This document shows positions 16,570 to 25,488 of a stretch of 64,000 bases of DNA, in pieces (the stretch's first letter is position 1; each line of letters opens with the position of its first letter). Under the pieces are notes generated by a model, which saw only the letters and a list, made by a program, of their open reading frames with translations, had not been told where the DNA came from and made no database searches. This DNA comes from Burkholderia pseudomultivorans (lineage in GTDB: Bacteria; Pseudomonadota; Gammaproteobacteria; Burkholderiales; Burkholderiaceae). Position numbers and translations under genes: made by a program. Location of the stretch: contig NZ_CP013377.1 in the NCBI RefSeq assembly GCF_001718415.1, positions 1,302,001-1,366,000 of the forward strand. The letters run 5' to 3'.

Positions 16570-17838
16570 ATGTCGGATATTCCCGTTAAATCGTCGTCCA
16601 CAACGAGTCCGATCTCGCGCACGAAGCGCAAGACGGTATTGATTCCTGGGCGCGTGATAGAGGCACAGTTGCTGGAGATCAGTTGGCGAGGCGGAGTGAC
16701 CGTTACGCGCAAGCAATCCGCAGTCGCCTCGCCTCACTGGAAGAACGATGCAAATCTCGTCGAGATCGAGCAGCCGGATGAGTTTTGCTATGCAGCGGGC
16801 TCGCAGCGTCCTGCCGCGTATCTCGTCAAGTCCAAGGCTGGGGCGAACAACAAGGTCGACATCAAATTGCGCGTCACGAAGACAAAGCCGGAGGCGCCCT
16901 CCACGATGAAACTGAAGGGGACATTGGGCGGACTGACGATCGAGGGCGATTGTCCCACTGCAGTTGGCGAGCATCAGATCACGGCGACAGTCGTGAATTT
17001 GCCGGACACGCTTGCCTGCTATAGCGGCGATGCATCGTGGAAACTGAATGATGCCGCGACGGGTATCAGTGCCGCCGTGACGCCCGCGACGCGGCTCGAA
17101 GTGTACGTGTTACTCGATCGGCCGGGTACGCCATTCGGTTCCGGTGTGTGGGCGGAAGTGCTGCGCTTTCTCTTCAAGCGAGCGTCGGTTGCAGGCGTGT
17201 CGACAAGCAAGGCTGCCATCGCGAAAGTCACAGACTACTGTCACCACGGCCACGGGTTGCATTACGACACGATTTCCGGCGCGCCCCATTTCGGCGGGGC
17301 CGTAGCGATGTCTGGCGGCCTGTTCGAGTTGACGAAATACATGCAGAAGCGTGCGGTCAAGCCGGCCGGCGCTGCCGCGTCGGGCGGCGCCGCTGACGAT
17401 GGACGAACCGTGAACTGCTACGATCAGGCGTCGGCCGTGTTCTGTCTCGCGGCAGCGCTGGGCGTGAAGCCGGGAATCTATTTTCAAAACCCGTTTGGAT
17501 ATATCAACTCGACCGATCTCGTCGGAATCGGCTCCTGCAACAACCCGTTTTTTTCGTCGAACGGGTCGACGCCGGTCATCGCCGGCGATTCTCCGTCGCG
17601 GACCAGCTTCGGCAATCACGCTTTTGCGCATCTGGCGCACAAGGTCGAAGACGCATGTGCCGGGCCCCATCACGACGAAGCGTTGCGCGCGTACCTTACC
17701 GCCTCGATCGATACGGTTCAATCGAGTCGCGAAATCAGCCGGGCATACAAAATCCAGCCGCCCCTGGCGCCTGATGAATACATCGGGCAACTCCTGATGA
17801 CGACAAAAGAATTTCCCGGTGTAGGAGCGGTGAAGTGA
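16570..17838 (+). CDS. Candidate T6SS effector with transglutaminase/papain-like Cys-His-Asp core
   Basis: 422 residues, no signal peptide, no family I can name with certainty. The N-terminal 150 residues look like beta-sandwich (VIEAQLLEISWRGGVTVTRK, LEVYVLLDRPGTPFG). The C-terminal part has VNCYDQASAVFCLAAALGVKPG (C283), SRTSFGNHAFAHL (H350) and a nearby Asp in KVEDAC (D361). The order and spacing resemble transglutaminase-like or papain-fold cysteine hydrolases. It follows vgrG2 by 8 bases and overlaps an exported small protein by 4 bases, a standard effector-immunity layout. An exported partner implies a periplasmic target, so peptidoglycan peptides or envelope proteins are plausible substrates. 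The enzyme class is inferred from motif order only. Confidence 0.65.
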   Translation: MSDIPVKSSSTTSPISRTKRKTVLIPGRVIEAQLLEISWRGGVTVTRKQSAVASPHWKNDANLVEIEQPDEFCYAAGSQRPAAYLVKSKAGANNKVDIKLRVTKTKPEAPSTMKLKGTLGGLTIEGDCPTAVGEHQITATVVNLPDTLACYSGDASWKLNDAATGISAAVTPATRLEVYVLLDRPGTPFGSGVWAEVLRFLFKRASVAGVSTSKAAIAKVTDYCHHGHGLHYDTISGAPHFGGAVAMSGGLFELTKYMQKRAVKPAGAAASGGAADDGRTVNCYDQASAVFCLAAALGVKPGIYFQNPFGYINSTDLVGIGSCNNPFFSSNGSTPVIAGDSPSRTSFGNHAFAHLAHKVEDACAGPHHDEALRAYLTASIDTVQSSREISRAYKIQPPLAPDEYIGQLLMTTKEFPGVGAVK

Positions 17839-18473
17839 AAGAGTGTGTCATCGGGCTGTTGTTATGTTCCATTTTTGCCGTCGCGTGCAATGCGCAGGCG
17901 CCGGTATCGAGAAACGCCATGAATCCGGATGAAAGAGCCGCAGCCATTCAGAGAGCCTTCAACCCGACCGCTCGTGTCGACGAATACAAGTCGCGCATCG
18001 ATTTTGACCGTAAGTTTGCAACCGACGATGGCCGGAAGGTCGTCGCATTCGACTGGGGCAGACTCGCGACGCAGCACATTGCCGGTTTCACCTCGCTGAA
18101 AATCGAGAGCCACGAGCAGCACCTCAACGAAACCGGACCGCTCAAGGATATCCGCGAGTACGTTTTTAACGGTCACTACAACGGAGCGCGCGTGTCGATC
18201 ACGGTTGCACAGGCCACGGATCGCTTCAGGGCGGCGGACTATTTTTTCAACGAGACGACATCGCCGTCGACCGCGCGCGTGCCGTTCGAGACGAACTCTG
18301 ATCCTCTCGGAACCGTGTCGGTCCAGAGCACCGTCGCCGGGCCAGGAAGAGGTTTCGTATGGATCTACAAGAACCTGTGCTTCGTCGTCTCGGGCGCACC
18401 GGCCGATGCGGTCCGCGACCTGAGTCGACGCCTGCAGGCGCTGGCGGAGACCCATACGGTCAATTCGATGTGA
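17835..18473 (+). CDS. Exported candidate immunity protein for the module 2 effector
   Basis: 212 residues from a GTG start that overlaps the effector stop (GTGA). The first 20 residues are a signal peptide; CSIFAVAC ends in a possible lipobox Cys at about residue 18, so it may be a lipoprotein. The mature part has no family I recognise; it contains DIREYVFNGHYNGARVSITVAQATDRFRAADYFF and ends in a helical segment. Tight coupling, small size and export all fit a periplasmic immunity protein that blocks the upstream cysteine-hydrolase-like protein. A general periplasmic role cannot be excluded. Confidence 0.65.
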   Translation: MKECVIGLLLCSIFAVACNAQAPVSRNAMNPDERAAAIQRAFNPTARVDEYKSRIDFDRKFATDDGRKVVAFDWGRLATQHIAGFTSLKIESHEQHLNETGPLKDIREYVFNGHYNGARVSITVAQATDRFRAADYFFNETTSPSTARVPFETNSDPLGTVSVQSTVAGPGRGFVWIYKNLCFVVSGAPADAVRDLSRRLQALAETHTVNSM

Positions 18474-18495
18474 TGGTGGGCGATCGCTCGCGATA

Positions 18496-21348
18496 ATGAA
18501 CGGTAAAACCATGTCTATCGATACAGACGCACTGAATTTGCTGCTTCGGGGCTGGTCGCAGCACAGCCGCTTTCTGTGGATGCATACCACGTTCGGCGCG
18601 GATTCCTTGATCGCGGAGAGCCTGCGTGGCTGGGAAGCGGTCGGCAGTGGCGGATTTCGTTTCGAACTGACGGCATTGTCCGAGAATGCCCGCCTTGCAA
18701 TCGGCAAGCTGATCGGCAGCCCGATTCTGATTGAGTGGCAGGCCGCAGAAGGGAGTGATACGCGGCGTCCGATCCATGGGCACGTCATTGCTGCGGAACT
18801 GGTCGGCAGTAACGGCGGCCTTGCTCGTTTTCGTTTCACGATCGAGCCATGGTTTGCGTTGCTTCGTCAGCGAGTCGACAGCTACAACTATCAGCACGCC
18901 AGTGTGATCGATATCAGCGAGCAGATCTTCGGCTACTACGCGCGGGGCTCGATTGCACCCTCATGGCGATGGGCGTTGATCGATCAGTCGAAGTATCGAA
19001 AACGAAGCCTGACTGCCCAGGCCGGCGAATCGGATTTCGATTTCCTGCAACGCTTGTGGGCGGAAGAAGGCATCTTTTACTGGTTCGAACACGAGGGCGA
19101 GGCAAACTCCTCTAGCTTCGGCCAGCATACTCTGGTGTTGGCAGACTCGAATCAGCAATTCAAGCCGGACGACCCTGTCGTAATCGGCTTCCATCAGAAG
19201 AGCGACGGGGAGCCGACAGGGAATATCCAGGAGTTCATGGCCGCACGCCGGTGGCGCATCGGGCAGGTGGCGCGCGCGAGCTGGGATTATCGAACCCTGT
19301 CCACGAGGCCGTCCGAGGCGACGGTGAAAGGCGCGGTCATGCCAGGCGTCGATCGCGATGTCGCGGGCCCCTATGCATATCAGACTGCTGCAATCGGCGA
19401 CTATCGGGCCCAGCAGCAACTGGATGCGCAACGCGTGGCCGCGGCGCGCAGCGAAGGGCGCGGTACGCGCCGCGACATGAGGCCGGGCATGCGGTTCGCA
19501 ATGCGCGACCATCCGGCGGTGAAAGTCTCGCAAGCCTTCGTTTGTCTGGGTGTTGAGCATGAAGTGCGGGCGAACGTGGACGCCGATGTTCACGGCGCAA
19601 TCGAACGCAGGCTCGGCAAGATTCCGCCGGCGGACGAAGTCGATGCGTTCGCTGTCGTCGAAGGCTTGTCGCAGGACAGCTTGCCCGCTACCGGTGCATA
19701 TCCCGGCGATGCATTGTTGCGGGATGACGCCGGCCGCGTGTACGGAAATGCGTTTGTGGCGTTGCCGGTCGAACAGTCCTACCGGCCGCAATCGGATGGT
19801 CTACACGGTGTGCGTTCGCATCCTGAAGCCGTCGTGCAAGGGGCGCAGACGGCGATTGTCGTCGGCTCCGACGCGCCAATTCATACCGACCGCGACCACC
19901 GAGTTCGTATTCAGCATCATGCACAGCGCGGTGGAAATGCAGCCAGTCGCGAAGAACATCCTCGCGAATCCAATGCGCCCGGTGATCATGGTGCGGGTAC
20001 CTGGACGCGGATGATGACTCCGATCGGCGGCGACAACTGGGGAGGCGTTGCCGTTCCGCGAGTGGGGCAGGAGGTGTGGGTCGACTGGCTGGAGGGCCAA
20101 CCTGACCGTCCGGTGGCGGTGGCGTCCCTGTATAACGGGATTGGCAATGACAATGCGCAGCACAATGCGCGGGCCGGGGGACCTAGCGGCAGCACCGGCA
20201 ATGCGGCCGCGTGGTTTGCGGGCAACGGACATGCAGCCACGCTGACCGGATTCAAGACCCAGGACCTGGGGCTGAGCCAGCAGGGAACGGGTGGCTATCG
20301 TCACTTCATGATGGACGACACGGCGGGACAGCCTAGCGTTCATCTCTACACGACTGATAGCTGCAGTGGATTGATGCTTGGTCACCTGAAGTCGATGAAG
20401 GACAACGTTCGGCAGGCCGACCGCGGTTATGGTGTGGACCTGAATACCGAAGCATCGGGCGCGGTGCGCGGCGGCTCGGGTGTACTGCTCAGCGCAGCGG
20501 CCGGTGTAACCCAGATGGACGCATCCGGAGCGGCCCAGGTCCTCGGGGACAGCCATGATCTGCTCGACAGGTTGGCGCAGACGGCGAGTGCGCAAGGTGC
20601 AGAGCCTGGCACATCGCAGTCGTCCGCTGTGCAGCCGAATGCCTCGTTGCCGGAACGAGCGGATCCGGGAGCGTCGTCGTCCACGCTGGCGGCCGTTGCC
20701 GGGCTGTGTGACTGCAAGCAGGCAATCAGTGCCACAAAAGCCGGATCGACATCCAATCAAGCGACCGGCGGCGGCGGCAGTGCCACCGCGTGGAGCCGCC
20801 CGCATCTCGTGGCCTATGGCCAGGATGGTGTGGTCGCTGCATCGGCGAAGAGCCATGTCTGGGTGTCGGGTACCGAGACGGTACTGGCCGCGGGGCAGGA
20901 TTTGCAATGGACGTCGAAGAACAAAACGAGCATTGTCGCGAGCCAGGGAATCCGGTTGTACACGGACGGCAAGAAAGCCGATTATCGGCCGGTTGCCGTG
21001 TCGGGTATCGCGTTGCATGCGGCGTGCGGATCGATCGGGCTGCAAGCCCAACGTGGCGGCAATCTCGAAGCCGTTGCCCAGCAAGGCGTCAGCGTGGCAA
21101 GTTCGACGGCCAGTGTGACTGCGCAGGCGTCGGTAAAGGTATTGCTTACGGCAGCCAAAGCCTATCTGAAGATGGAAGGCGGTGGAATCGAGATCGGAGC
21201 GCCTGGCACCGTGAAGTTTCATGCGGCGAACCACGTGCTGACCGGTCCACGCAGCGCAGATATGAATCCGCAGGTCTCGCAAAGTCAGGTGAAGGCCTGT
21301 CCGACCAAGGACGGCGATGCGGTAGGCCGTGGTGCCGCCACGTTGTGA
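18496..21348 (+). CDS. vgrG: VgrG/TssI spike protein (module 3)
   Basis: 950 residues with all VgrG parts: LLLRGWSQHSRFLWMHTTFGADSLIAESLRGWE, the gp27-like core (SDFDFLQRLWAEEGIFYWFEHEG), the OB/gp5 part (DHRVRIQHHAQRGG, GVAVPRVGQEVWVDWLEGQPDRPVAVASLYNG) and a DUF2345 beta-helix. A linker of about 60 residues (730-790) rich in Ser, Gly and Ala interrupts the DUF2345 region. The tail ends KACPTKDGDAVGRGAATL. The second in-frame ATG at 18511 is an equally reasonable start. The stop overlaps a possible GTG start of the second DUF4123 gene. It heads the module ending at 26370. Confidence 0.94.
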   Translation: MNGKTMSIDTDALNLLLRGWSQHSRFLWMHTTFGADSLIAESLRGWEAVGSGGFRFELTALSENARLAIGKLIGSPILIEWQAAEGSDTRRPIHGHVIAAELVGSNGGLARFRFTIEPWFALLRQRVDSYNYQHASVIDISEQIFGYYARGSIAPSWRWALIDQSKYRKRSLTAQAGESDFDFLQRLWAEEGIFYWFEHEGEANSSSFGQHTLVLADSNQQFKPDDPVVIGFHQKSDGEPTGNIQEFMAARRWRIGQVARASWDYRTLSTRPSEATVKGAVMPGVDRDVAGPYAYQTAAIGDYRAQQQLDAQRVAAARSEGRGTRRDMRPGMRFAMRDHPAVKVSQAFVCLGVEHEVRANVDADVHGAIERRLGKIPPADEVDAFAVVEGLSQDSLPATGAYPGDALLRDDAGRVYGNAFVALPVEQSYRPQSDGLHGVRSHPEAVVQGAQTAIVVGSDAPIHTDRDHRVRIQHHAQRGGNAASREEHPRESNAPGDHGAGTWTRMMTPIGGDNWGGVAVPRVGQEVWVDWLEGQPDRPVAVASLYNGIGNDNAQHNARAGGPSGSTGNAAAWFAGNGHAATLTGFKTQDLGLSQQGTGGYRHFMMDDTAGQPSVHLYTTDSCSGLMLGHLKSMKDNVRQADRGYGVDLNTEASGAVRGGSGVLLSAAAGVTQMDASGAAQVLGDSHDLLDRLAQTASAQGAEPGTSQSSAVQPNASLPERADPGASSSTLAAVAGLCDCKQAISATKAGSTSNQATGGGGSATAWSRPHLVAYGQDGVVAASAKSHVWVSGTETVLAAGQDLQWTSKNKTSIVASQGIRLYTDGKKADYRPVAVSGIALHAACGSIGLQAQRGGNLEAVAQQGVSVASSTASVTAQASVKVLLTAAKAYLKMEGGGIEIGAPGTVKFHAANHVLTGPRSADMNPQVSQSQVKACPTKDGDAVGRGAATL

Positions 21349-21362
21349 CAGCGAGAGCAGAC

Positions 21363-22313
21363 GTGAGTATACCGATCGAAGCGATGACGCTGCAGATACA
21401 GGCGTCGTTGCGCAAAGAGGACTCCCTGAGCGGATATCTGCTTGTCGATCCGTATTTGCGGGAGCCGCTTGATGAGCATTTGCCGATGCTTGCGGAGCGC
21501 GAGATCGTGCCGATTCCAGTGGCCAGTGCGTCGCTTCTCGAGCATCAGCGCCCACGGCTGATCTGTTTCGATCATGACGATATCGAGTTGATCGGCGCAT
21601 CGGTCCGGGCGGCGTGCGACGAACAACGTGATCCACATGACGAAGTGGTACGCGGTTTCACGGTGGGCGGCTGGCTGATTTCGAGGCTGCCACCGGAAAT
21701 CGTCGCTGTGCATCTGGCCCGCGTGATGATTTCGCCGCGCCCGCAGGTTGGCCCGAAGTACGTCCGGTGGGCCGATCGTCGCGTATTCGAATGGATCTGG
21801 CCGGCGTTGAACGATCGTCAGCGCAGTGACTTGCTCGGCCCGATCGCAGCATGGCATGTGCTTGACCGAAGGACCGCACTCGTCGAGCGGACGCCGCCGA
21901 CTGGTTTTGACGCACATGGGTCACGCTCCACGTTTTTCGCTCTCGATGCCGCTCAATGGGAGCGTGTGGATCGATGCGCGACAGTGCAAGACCTGCTCCG
22001 AGGCTGGTGTGTATTCGAGCGCGAATTGCCCGACGATTACCTGAATCGGGCGGATGCTGCGGTTGCTGATGCGCAATCGCTTGGGTTGACACGGGGAGCC
22101 GACATCGTGCTGCTGGGTGCATATGTGCTGCAGATTCATCCGGCGCTATGCAAGCACGCGCATGTGATCGAACTGGTGAAGTCGGCATTGAGCGATCGGG
22201 CAAGCTTGAGCGAGCGACTCGGCGCGGTCGGAGATGACATGTGGGACGCGATGCGTCTCGAACTGGAGCACAAAGCGTCGCGCGAGCCGTCCGTCGCGAT
22301 TGTGTGCCGGTAG
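21363..22313 (+). CDS. DUF4123 T6SS effector adaptor, module 3
   Basis: 316 residues. SLSGYLLVDPYLREPLDEHLPMLAEREIVPIPV, VVRGFTVGGWLISRLPPEIVAVHLARVM and KYVRWADRRVFEWIWPALNDRQRSDLLGPIAAWHVLDR match DUF4123 adaptors. The GTG at 21363 is preceded by GCGAGAG; a GTG at 21345 would overlap the vgrG stop and add 6 residues, and I cannot decide between them. It lies between vgrG3 and the large effector, so it probably loads that effector onto VgrG3. It is only distantly like the first DUF4123 protein of the island, as expected if each matches its own cargo. Confidence 0.82.
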   Translation: MSIPIEAMTLQIQASLRKEDSLSGYLLVDPYLREPLDEHLPMLAEREIVPIPVASASLLEHQRPRLICFDHDDIELIGASVRAACDEQRDPHDEVVRGFTVGGWLISRLPPEIVAVHLARVMISPRPQVGPKYVRWADRRVFEWIWPALNDRQRSDLLGPIAAWHVLDRRTALVERTPPTGFDAHGSRSTFFALDAAQWERVDRCATVQDLLRGWCVFERELPDDYLNRADAAVADAQSLGLTRGADIVLLGAYVLQIHPALCKHAHVIELVKSALSDRASLSERLGAVGDDMWDAMRLELEHKASREPSVAIVCR

Positions 22314-22329
22314 CAAAGGAAATCGAATC

Positions 22330-25300
22330 ATGGCAGATGGCAAATATGCGCAGAATGCGAATGCGGCGGCCGCTGGCGCGCCGCACTGTTCCGCGGGCGG
22401 TTGCCCGTCATGCGTGAAGGCCGGATTGCCGGTTTTGCTGGTCAGGCCAGCGCTGGCCGAGAAAAAGTACGCCGACGCAAAAAAAGCCGTGATCGCGAAG
22501 CTGAAGCCCGGGGTCGCCGACGTCGGGTTGAGCTACTTCGGCTACACGATGCGAACCTTGCGCGGGGGGTATGTCTATGCGTATTACGAGCGGCCGCACA
22601 CCCCCGAGCTAAAGGAGCAGAAGGGATGGCAAGCATTTCAGGTTGATAGCGGCGGATATATGACGCCCTATTCGCTTGGCGAACTGCCATTGCCCGGCAA
22701 GGCACCCGCGTTCGCATGTCAACGCACGGCCGGCTATGCGGCTGCGATGCTGTTCGTCATCCCGAACGCGGCGGAGACGCAACGCGTATGGATCGGATTC
22801 AGCGATACGCCATGGAGCGAGAAGGTTCGGAACGCATACGCGAATCCCAAGAACGAAGCGTTGCGGCGGCAGCGCATGGTGTGCATTGATGCGCCGCATG
22901 CACAATGCGAGCGTTCTGCTCCACTGACGGAGGGCGAAATCGGAAAAATCGTCGAGGAGTACAACGCGAACTATGCGGTGGCATCGGCTGCGCTGTATGG
23001 CGACGACAATGCGTTTCCATTGAGGAAACCGGCACGGATGGATCCGAAAGGCGGACGTCGCGAAACGGCGAAGGACATTTACGACCAGGCGGTCGAGATC
23101 GTCAAGAAGAGCCAGACATTCGATATCGGCAAGGCGATGATCGTCAGCGTACCGGACGCAGTCGGCGTGACGCACGAGGCTGCGAACTTCCGTATCACCG
23201 TGCCGAAGAAGGCGAAGACGATGCTCAAGGGCGACGGCTACTGGAAGCTGCAGTCGGCAATGTGCATCAAGGGATTGGTCGACACGCTGCAGCAGCAATA
23301 CAGCCATATCGGGAATCTGTCCGGGATGTCGGGTGATCCGAATACATATATGGCCAGGGATCAGTTCGACGCGATGAAGGCGAGTGGGAATCTTCCGCCA
23401 GGCGCAACCTTCATGCCGCAGACGATCTCCGGGACGGGAATGTTCGCTGGAACCTATACGAACCCGTCGATGGGGATTGTTGCGATACCGGAGGACGAAC
23501 TGCCGGCGGAGCAGATCAAGAAGAAGCTGGGCAACAATTATCAGAATTTCCTGGACCAGTACCAATCCGCATGCAATGACGATAGCCGATTGCTTGCGGC
23601 TATCGAGCCGGATTATGGTGCGTGGTTGAAAAGTCCGGCACGCAAGCTGGTGACCGAACACGATTGCGACGATACGACGCGACAGGACGGCGTCTACTAC
23701 GCAGTACTGGTGTGCATGGTGTGCCATGGCGGCCACATTACCGATGCTGGCCTGCAGTGGTTCGCAGATTTCATGCAGGACAACCCAGGCGACAAGAACA
23801 ATCTGCTCATTCGCGCGATGCTCGGCAACCAGCAGGATTTCTTCACCTGGTTCAAGGATAAGGATCAGCGATCCAAGACGATTGACGAATCCAAGGCGCT
23901 GTTCGATGTGATCGAGGAACTCGAGAGCAAGCACAAGGGCGGTGAACTGATCGGGGCACTTGCGCGCAATCTGCCGCAATTGCGGGCGCTGGCTTCGCTG
24001 TGGAGTTTCAGCCTGGTGTCGTTGTTGAGCGCTTCCTGTCTCGCCTTGCGCCGCCTAAAAAATCCGCCGTCTCCGGTGCTAATCCAGAAAGTCGAATTGG
24101 CGATTGCAAGAATCGGCGTCACCAGTGTCGGCAAGAATGGCATCCGCGTCACGCGGGTCAAGGCATCGTACAGGCAGGCGAAGTTCTACTGGCGCGAAGT
24201 TGCGAGCGCGAAGGGCAGCAACGAAGGTGGCAGATCAACGTCGAAGGTCGGCGACACGCGTACCGTCAGCGTTTCCCGGAGCGGCGGCGGTGCGTTTGAC
24301 GTGTCGGGTAAAAGCGGGACGATGGAGGTATTCGTTTTCGAACGGGTCGGTGTCACAGCAACCACCACCGTTGTTGCTCAGTTGCCCGCCGACATGGGGG
24401 AACTGAAAAAGTTTGCACGCAAGGTCGGTGAATTGCTGCGCGAGGGGGGCACGGTACTGTCGGCGGCAGGCGGGTGGCTGCAGATTTTGAGCCTGCAGGA
24501 TGCGATCGACAAATACAAGTATGGCAATGACGACGAGCGACTGGACGGTGTTCTCGGCATCGGGTCTGCGTCGCTGGGCTGCGCTGCCGCATTGCTGGAA
24601 ATCGGTCAGGCCGCTGCGAAGAAATGGGAGGCGGCAGGCGCTGCGCTCGGTACGAAGGTCATGCTGGGTGTGGTCGCCACGATCGCCGCCGGTTTTGATA
24701 GTGCCACCGCGATCATGAAAGCCGCCTCGAGATATACGCGGGACAATATGGGTGCCTTTACGGCCTATACAATTCAGGCGATATTCTTTGTCGCCGCGAC
24801 CGTGGCCAGCGGGGCGGGTTTTCTCGAAGCCATCGGCGCCCTCTCGATGACGGGCGGCTTCGGACTTTCCTGGACCGGATGGGGACTGGTGCTGGTTGCT
24901 ATTGGTATGGCCGCGGGCTATTTGGCCCAGCTTCTGCAGAGTCGGCCTGCGGAGGAATGGGCGGCACGCACGATCTGGGGGCGCGCCAAGGACAAGTGGG
25001 GAAGCCTAGCTCGCGAGCAGGAGGAATCGAACAAGTTGCTGTTGGGAATTAGCATCGATTTCAGCTACAAGGACGGTTTTTGGGATCTGGCCGGCCGCAG
25101 CATGGGGGCCGGCATCATGGGCGGACTACCCATGCCCGGAGGCAACAACAGCAATCCAATGGATTATCGAGAAGTATATTTGCGCTTGCGTATTCCCGTG
25201 GGATTGCGGGCGCAACTGGACTGGGTTGCGCGCATCTACGGCAAGAGCAAGAAAGGTGGGTCGACACTCTTGCTGGAACGAGTAGGTGGCTCTGCACGGC

Positions 25301-25485
25301 CTTCAGGGCTGGCTGCAGGTGGCGCTTCGGCGCTCGCGAAACTGAACGCCGAGGTGAAGGATCAGGATCAGGACATTCGCCTCTCGCTCGATCTGAGCGT
25401 CATCGAATTCAGCGGGGCGTATGCAGAAGTGGCCGTGGAGACGAAGGACGGTGAAGAAGTCCTGAACGAACGGCTGCCGAATTAG
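22330..25485 (+). CDS. Large T6SS effector of the BTH_I2691/VasX-like family
   Basis: 1051 residues, start fixed by AAAGGAA upstream of the ATG. The N-terminal motif CPSCVKAGLPVLLVRPALAEKKY, followed by GLSYFGYTMRTLRGGYVYAYYE, is typical of the toxin-VasX N-terminal region and of the Burkholderia BTH_I2691 effector family. Hydrophobic segments occur at about residues 555-578 (LASLWSFSLVSLLSASCLAL) and about 815-880 (AIFFVAATVASGAGFLEAIGAL, WTGWGLVLVAIGMAAGYLAQLL). The second set, preceded by helices, suggests membrane insertion in the target cell. Pore formation is inferred by analogy with VasX and is not visible in the sequence. Its partner is the membrane protein 3 bases downstream. Confidence 0.82.
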   Translation: MADGKYAQNANAAAAGAPHCSAGGCPSCVKAGLPVLLVRPALAEKKYADAKKAVIAKLKPGVADVGLSYFGYTMRTLRGGYVYAYYERPHTPELKEQKGWQAFQVDSGGYMTPYSLGELPLPGKAPAFACQRTAGYAAAMLFVIPNAAETQRVWIGFSDTPWSEKVRNAYANPKNEALRRQRMVCIDAPHAQCERSAPLTEGEIGKIVEEYNANYAVASAALYGDDNAFPLRKPARMDPKGGRRETAKDIYDQAVEIVKKSQTFDIGKAMIVSVPDAVGVTHEAANFRITVPKKAKTMLKGDGYWKLQSAMCIKGLVDTLQQQYSHIGNLSGMSGDPNTYMARDQFDAMKASGNLPPGATFMPQTISGTGMFAGTYTNPSMGIVAIPEDELPAEQIKKKLGNNYQNFLDQYQSACNDDSRLLAAIEPDYGAWLKSPARKLVTEHDCDDTTRQDGVYYAVLVCMVCHGGHITDAGLQWFADFMQDNPGDKNNLLIRAMLGNQQDFFTWFKDKDQRSKTIDESKALFDVIEELESKHKGGELIGALARNLPQLRALASLWSFSLVSLLSASCLALRRLKNPPSPVLIQKVELAIARIGVTSVGKNGIRVTRVKASYRQAKFYWREVASAKGSNEGGRSTSKVGDTRTVSVSRSGGGAFDVSGKSGTMEVFVFERVGVTATTTVVAQLPADMGELKKFARKVGELLREGGTVLSAAGGWLQILSLQDAIDKYKYGNDDERLDGVLGIGSASLGCAAALLEIGQAAAKKWEAAGAALGTKVMLGVVATIAAGFDSATAIMKAASRYTRDNMGAFTAYTIQAIFFVAATVASGAGFLEAIGALSMTGGFGLSWTGWGLVLVAIGMAAGYLAQLLQSRPAEEWAARTIWGRAKDKWGSLAREQEESNKLLLGISIDFSYKDGFWDLAGRSMGAGIMGGLPMPGGNNSNPMDYREVYLRLRIPVGLRAQLDWVARIYGKSKKGGSTLLLERVGGSARPSGLAAGGASALAKLNAEVKDQDQDIRLSLDLSVIEFSGAYAEVAVETKDGEEVLNERLPN

Positions 25486-25488
25486 AAG

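Noticed and set aside
20790..21344. Long N-terminal extension of the second DUF4123 protein inside vgrG3
   Set aside because: The frame is open but its sequence is Arg/Gly-rich and overlaps VgrG3 coding sequence; similarity to DUF4123 begins only after about 21363.
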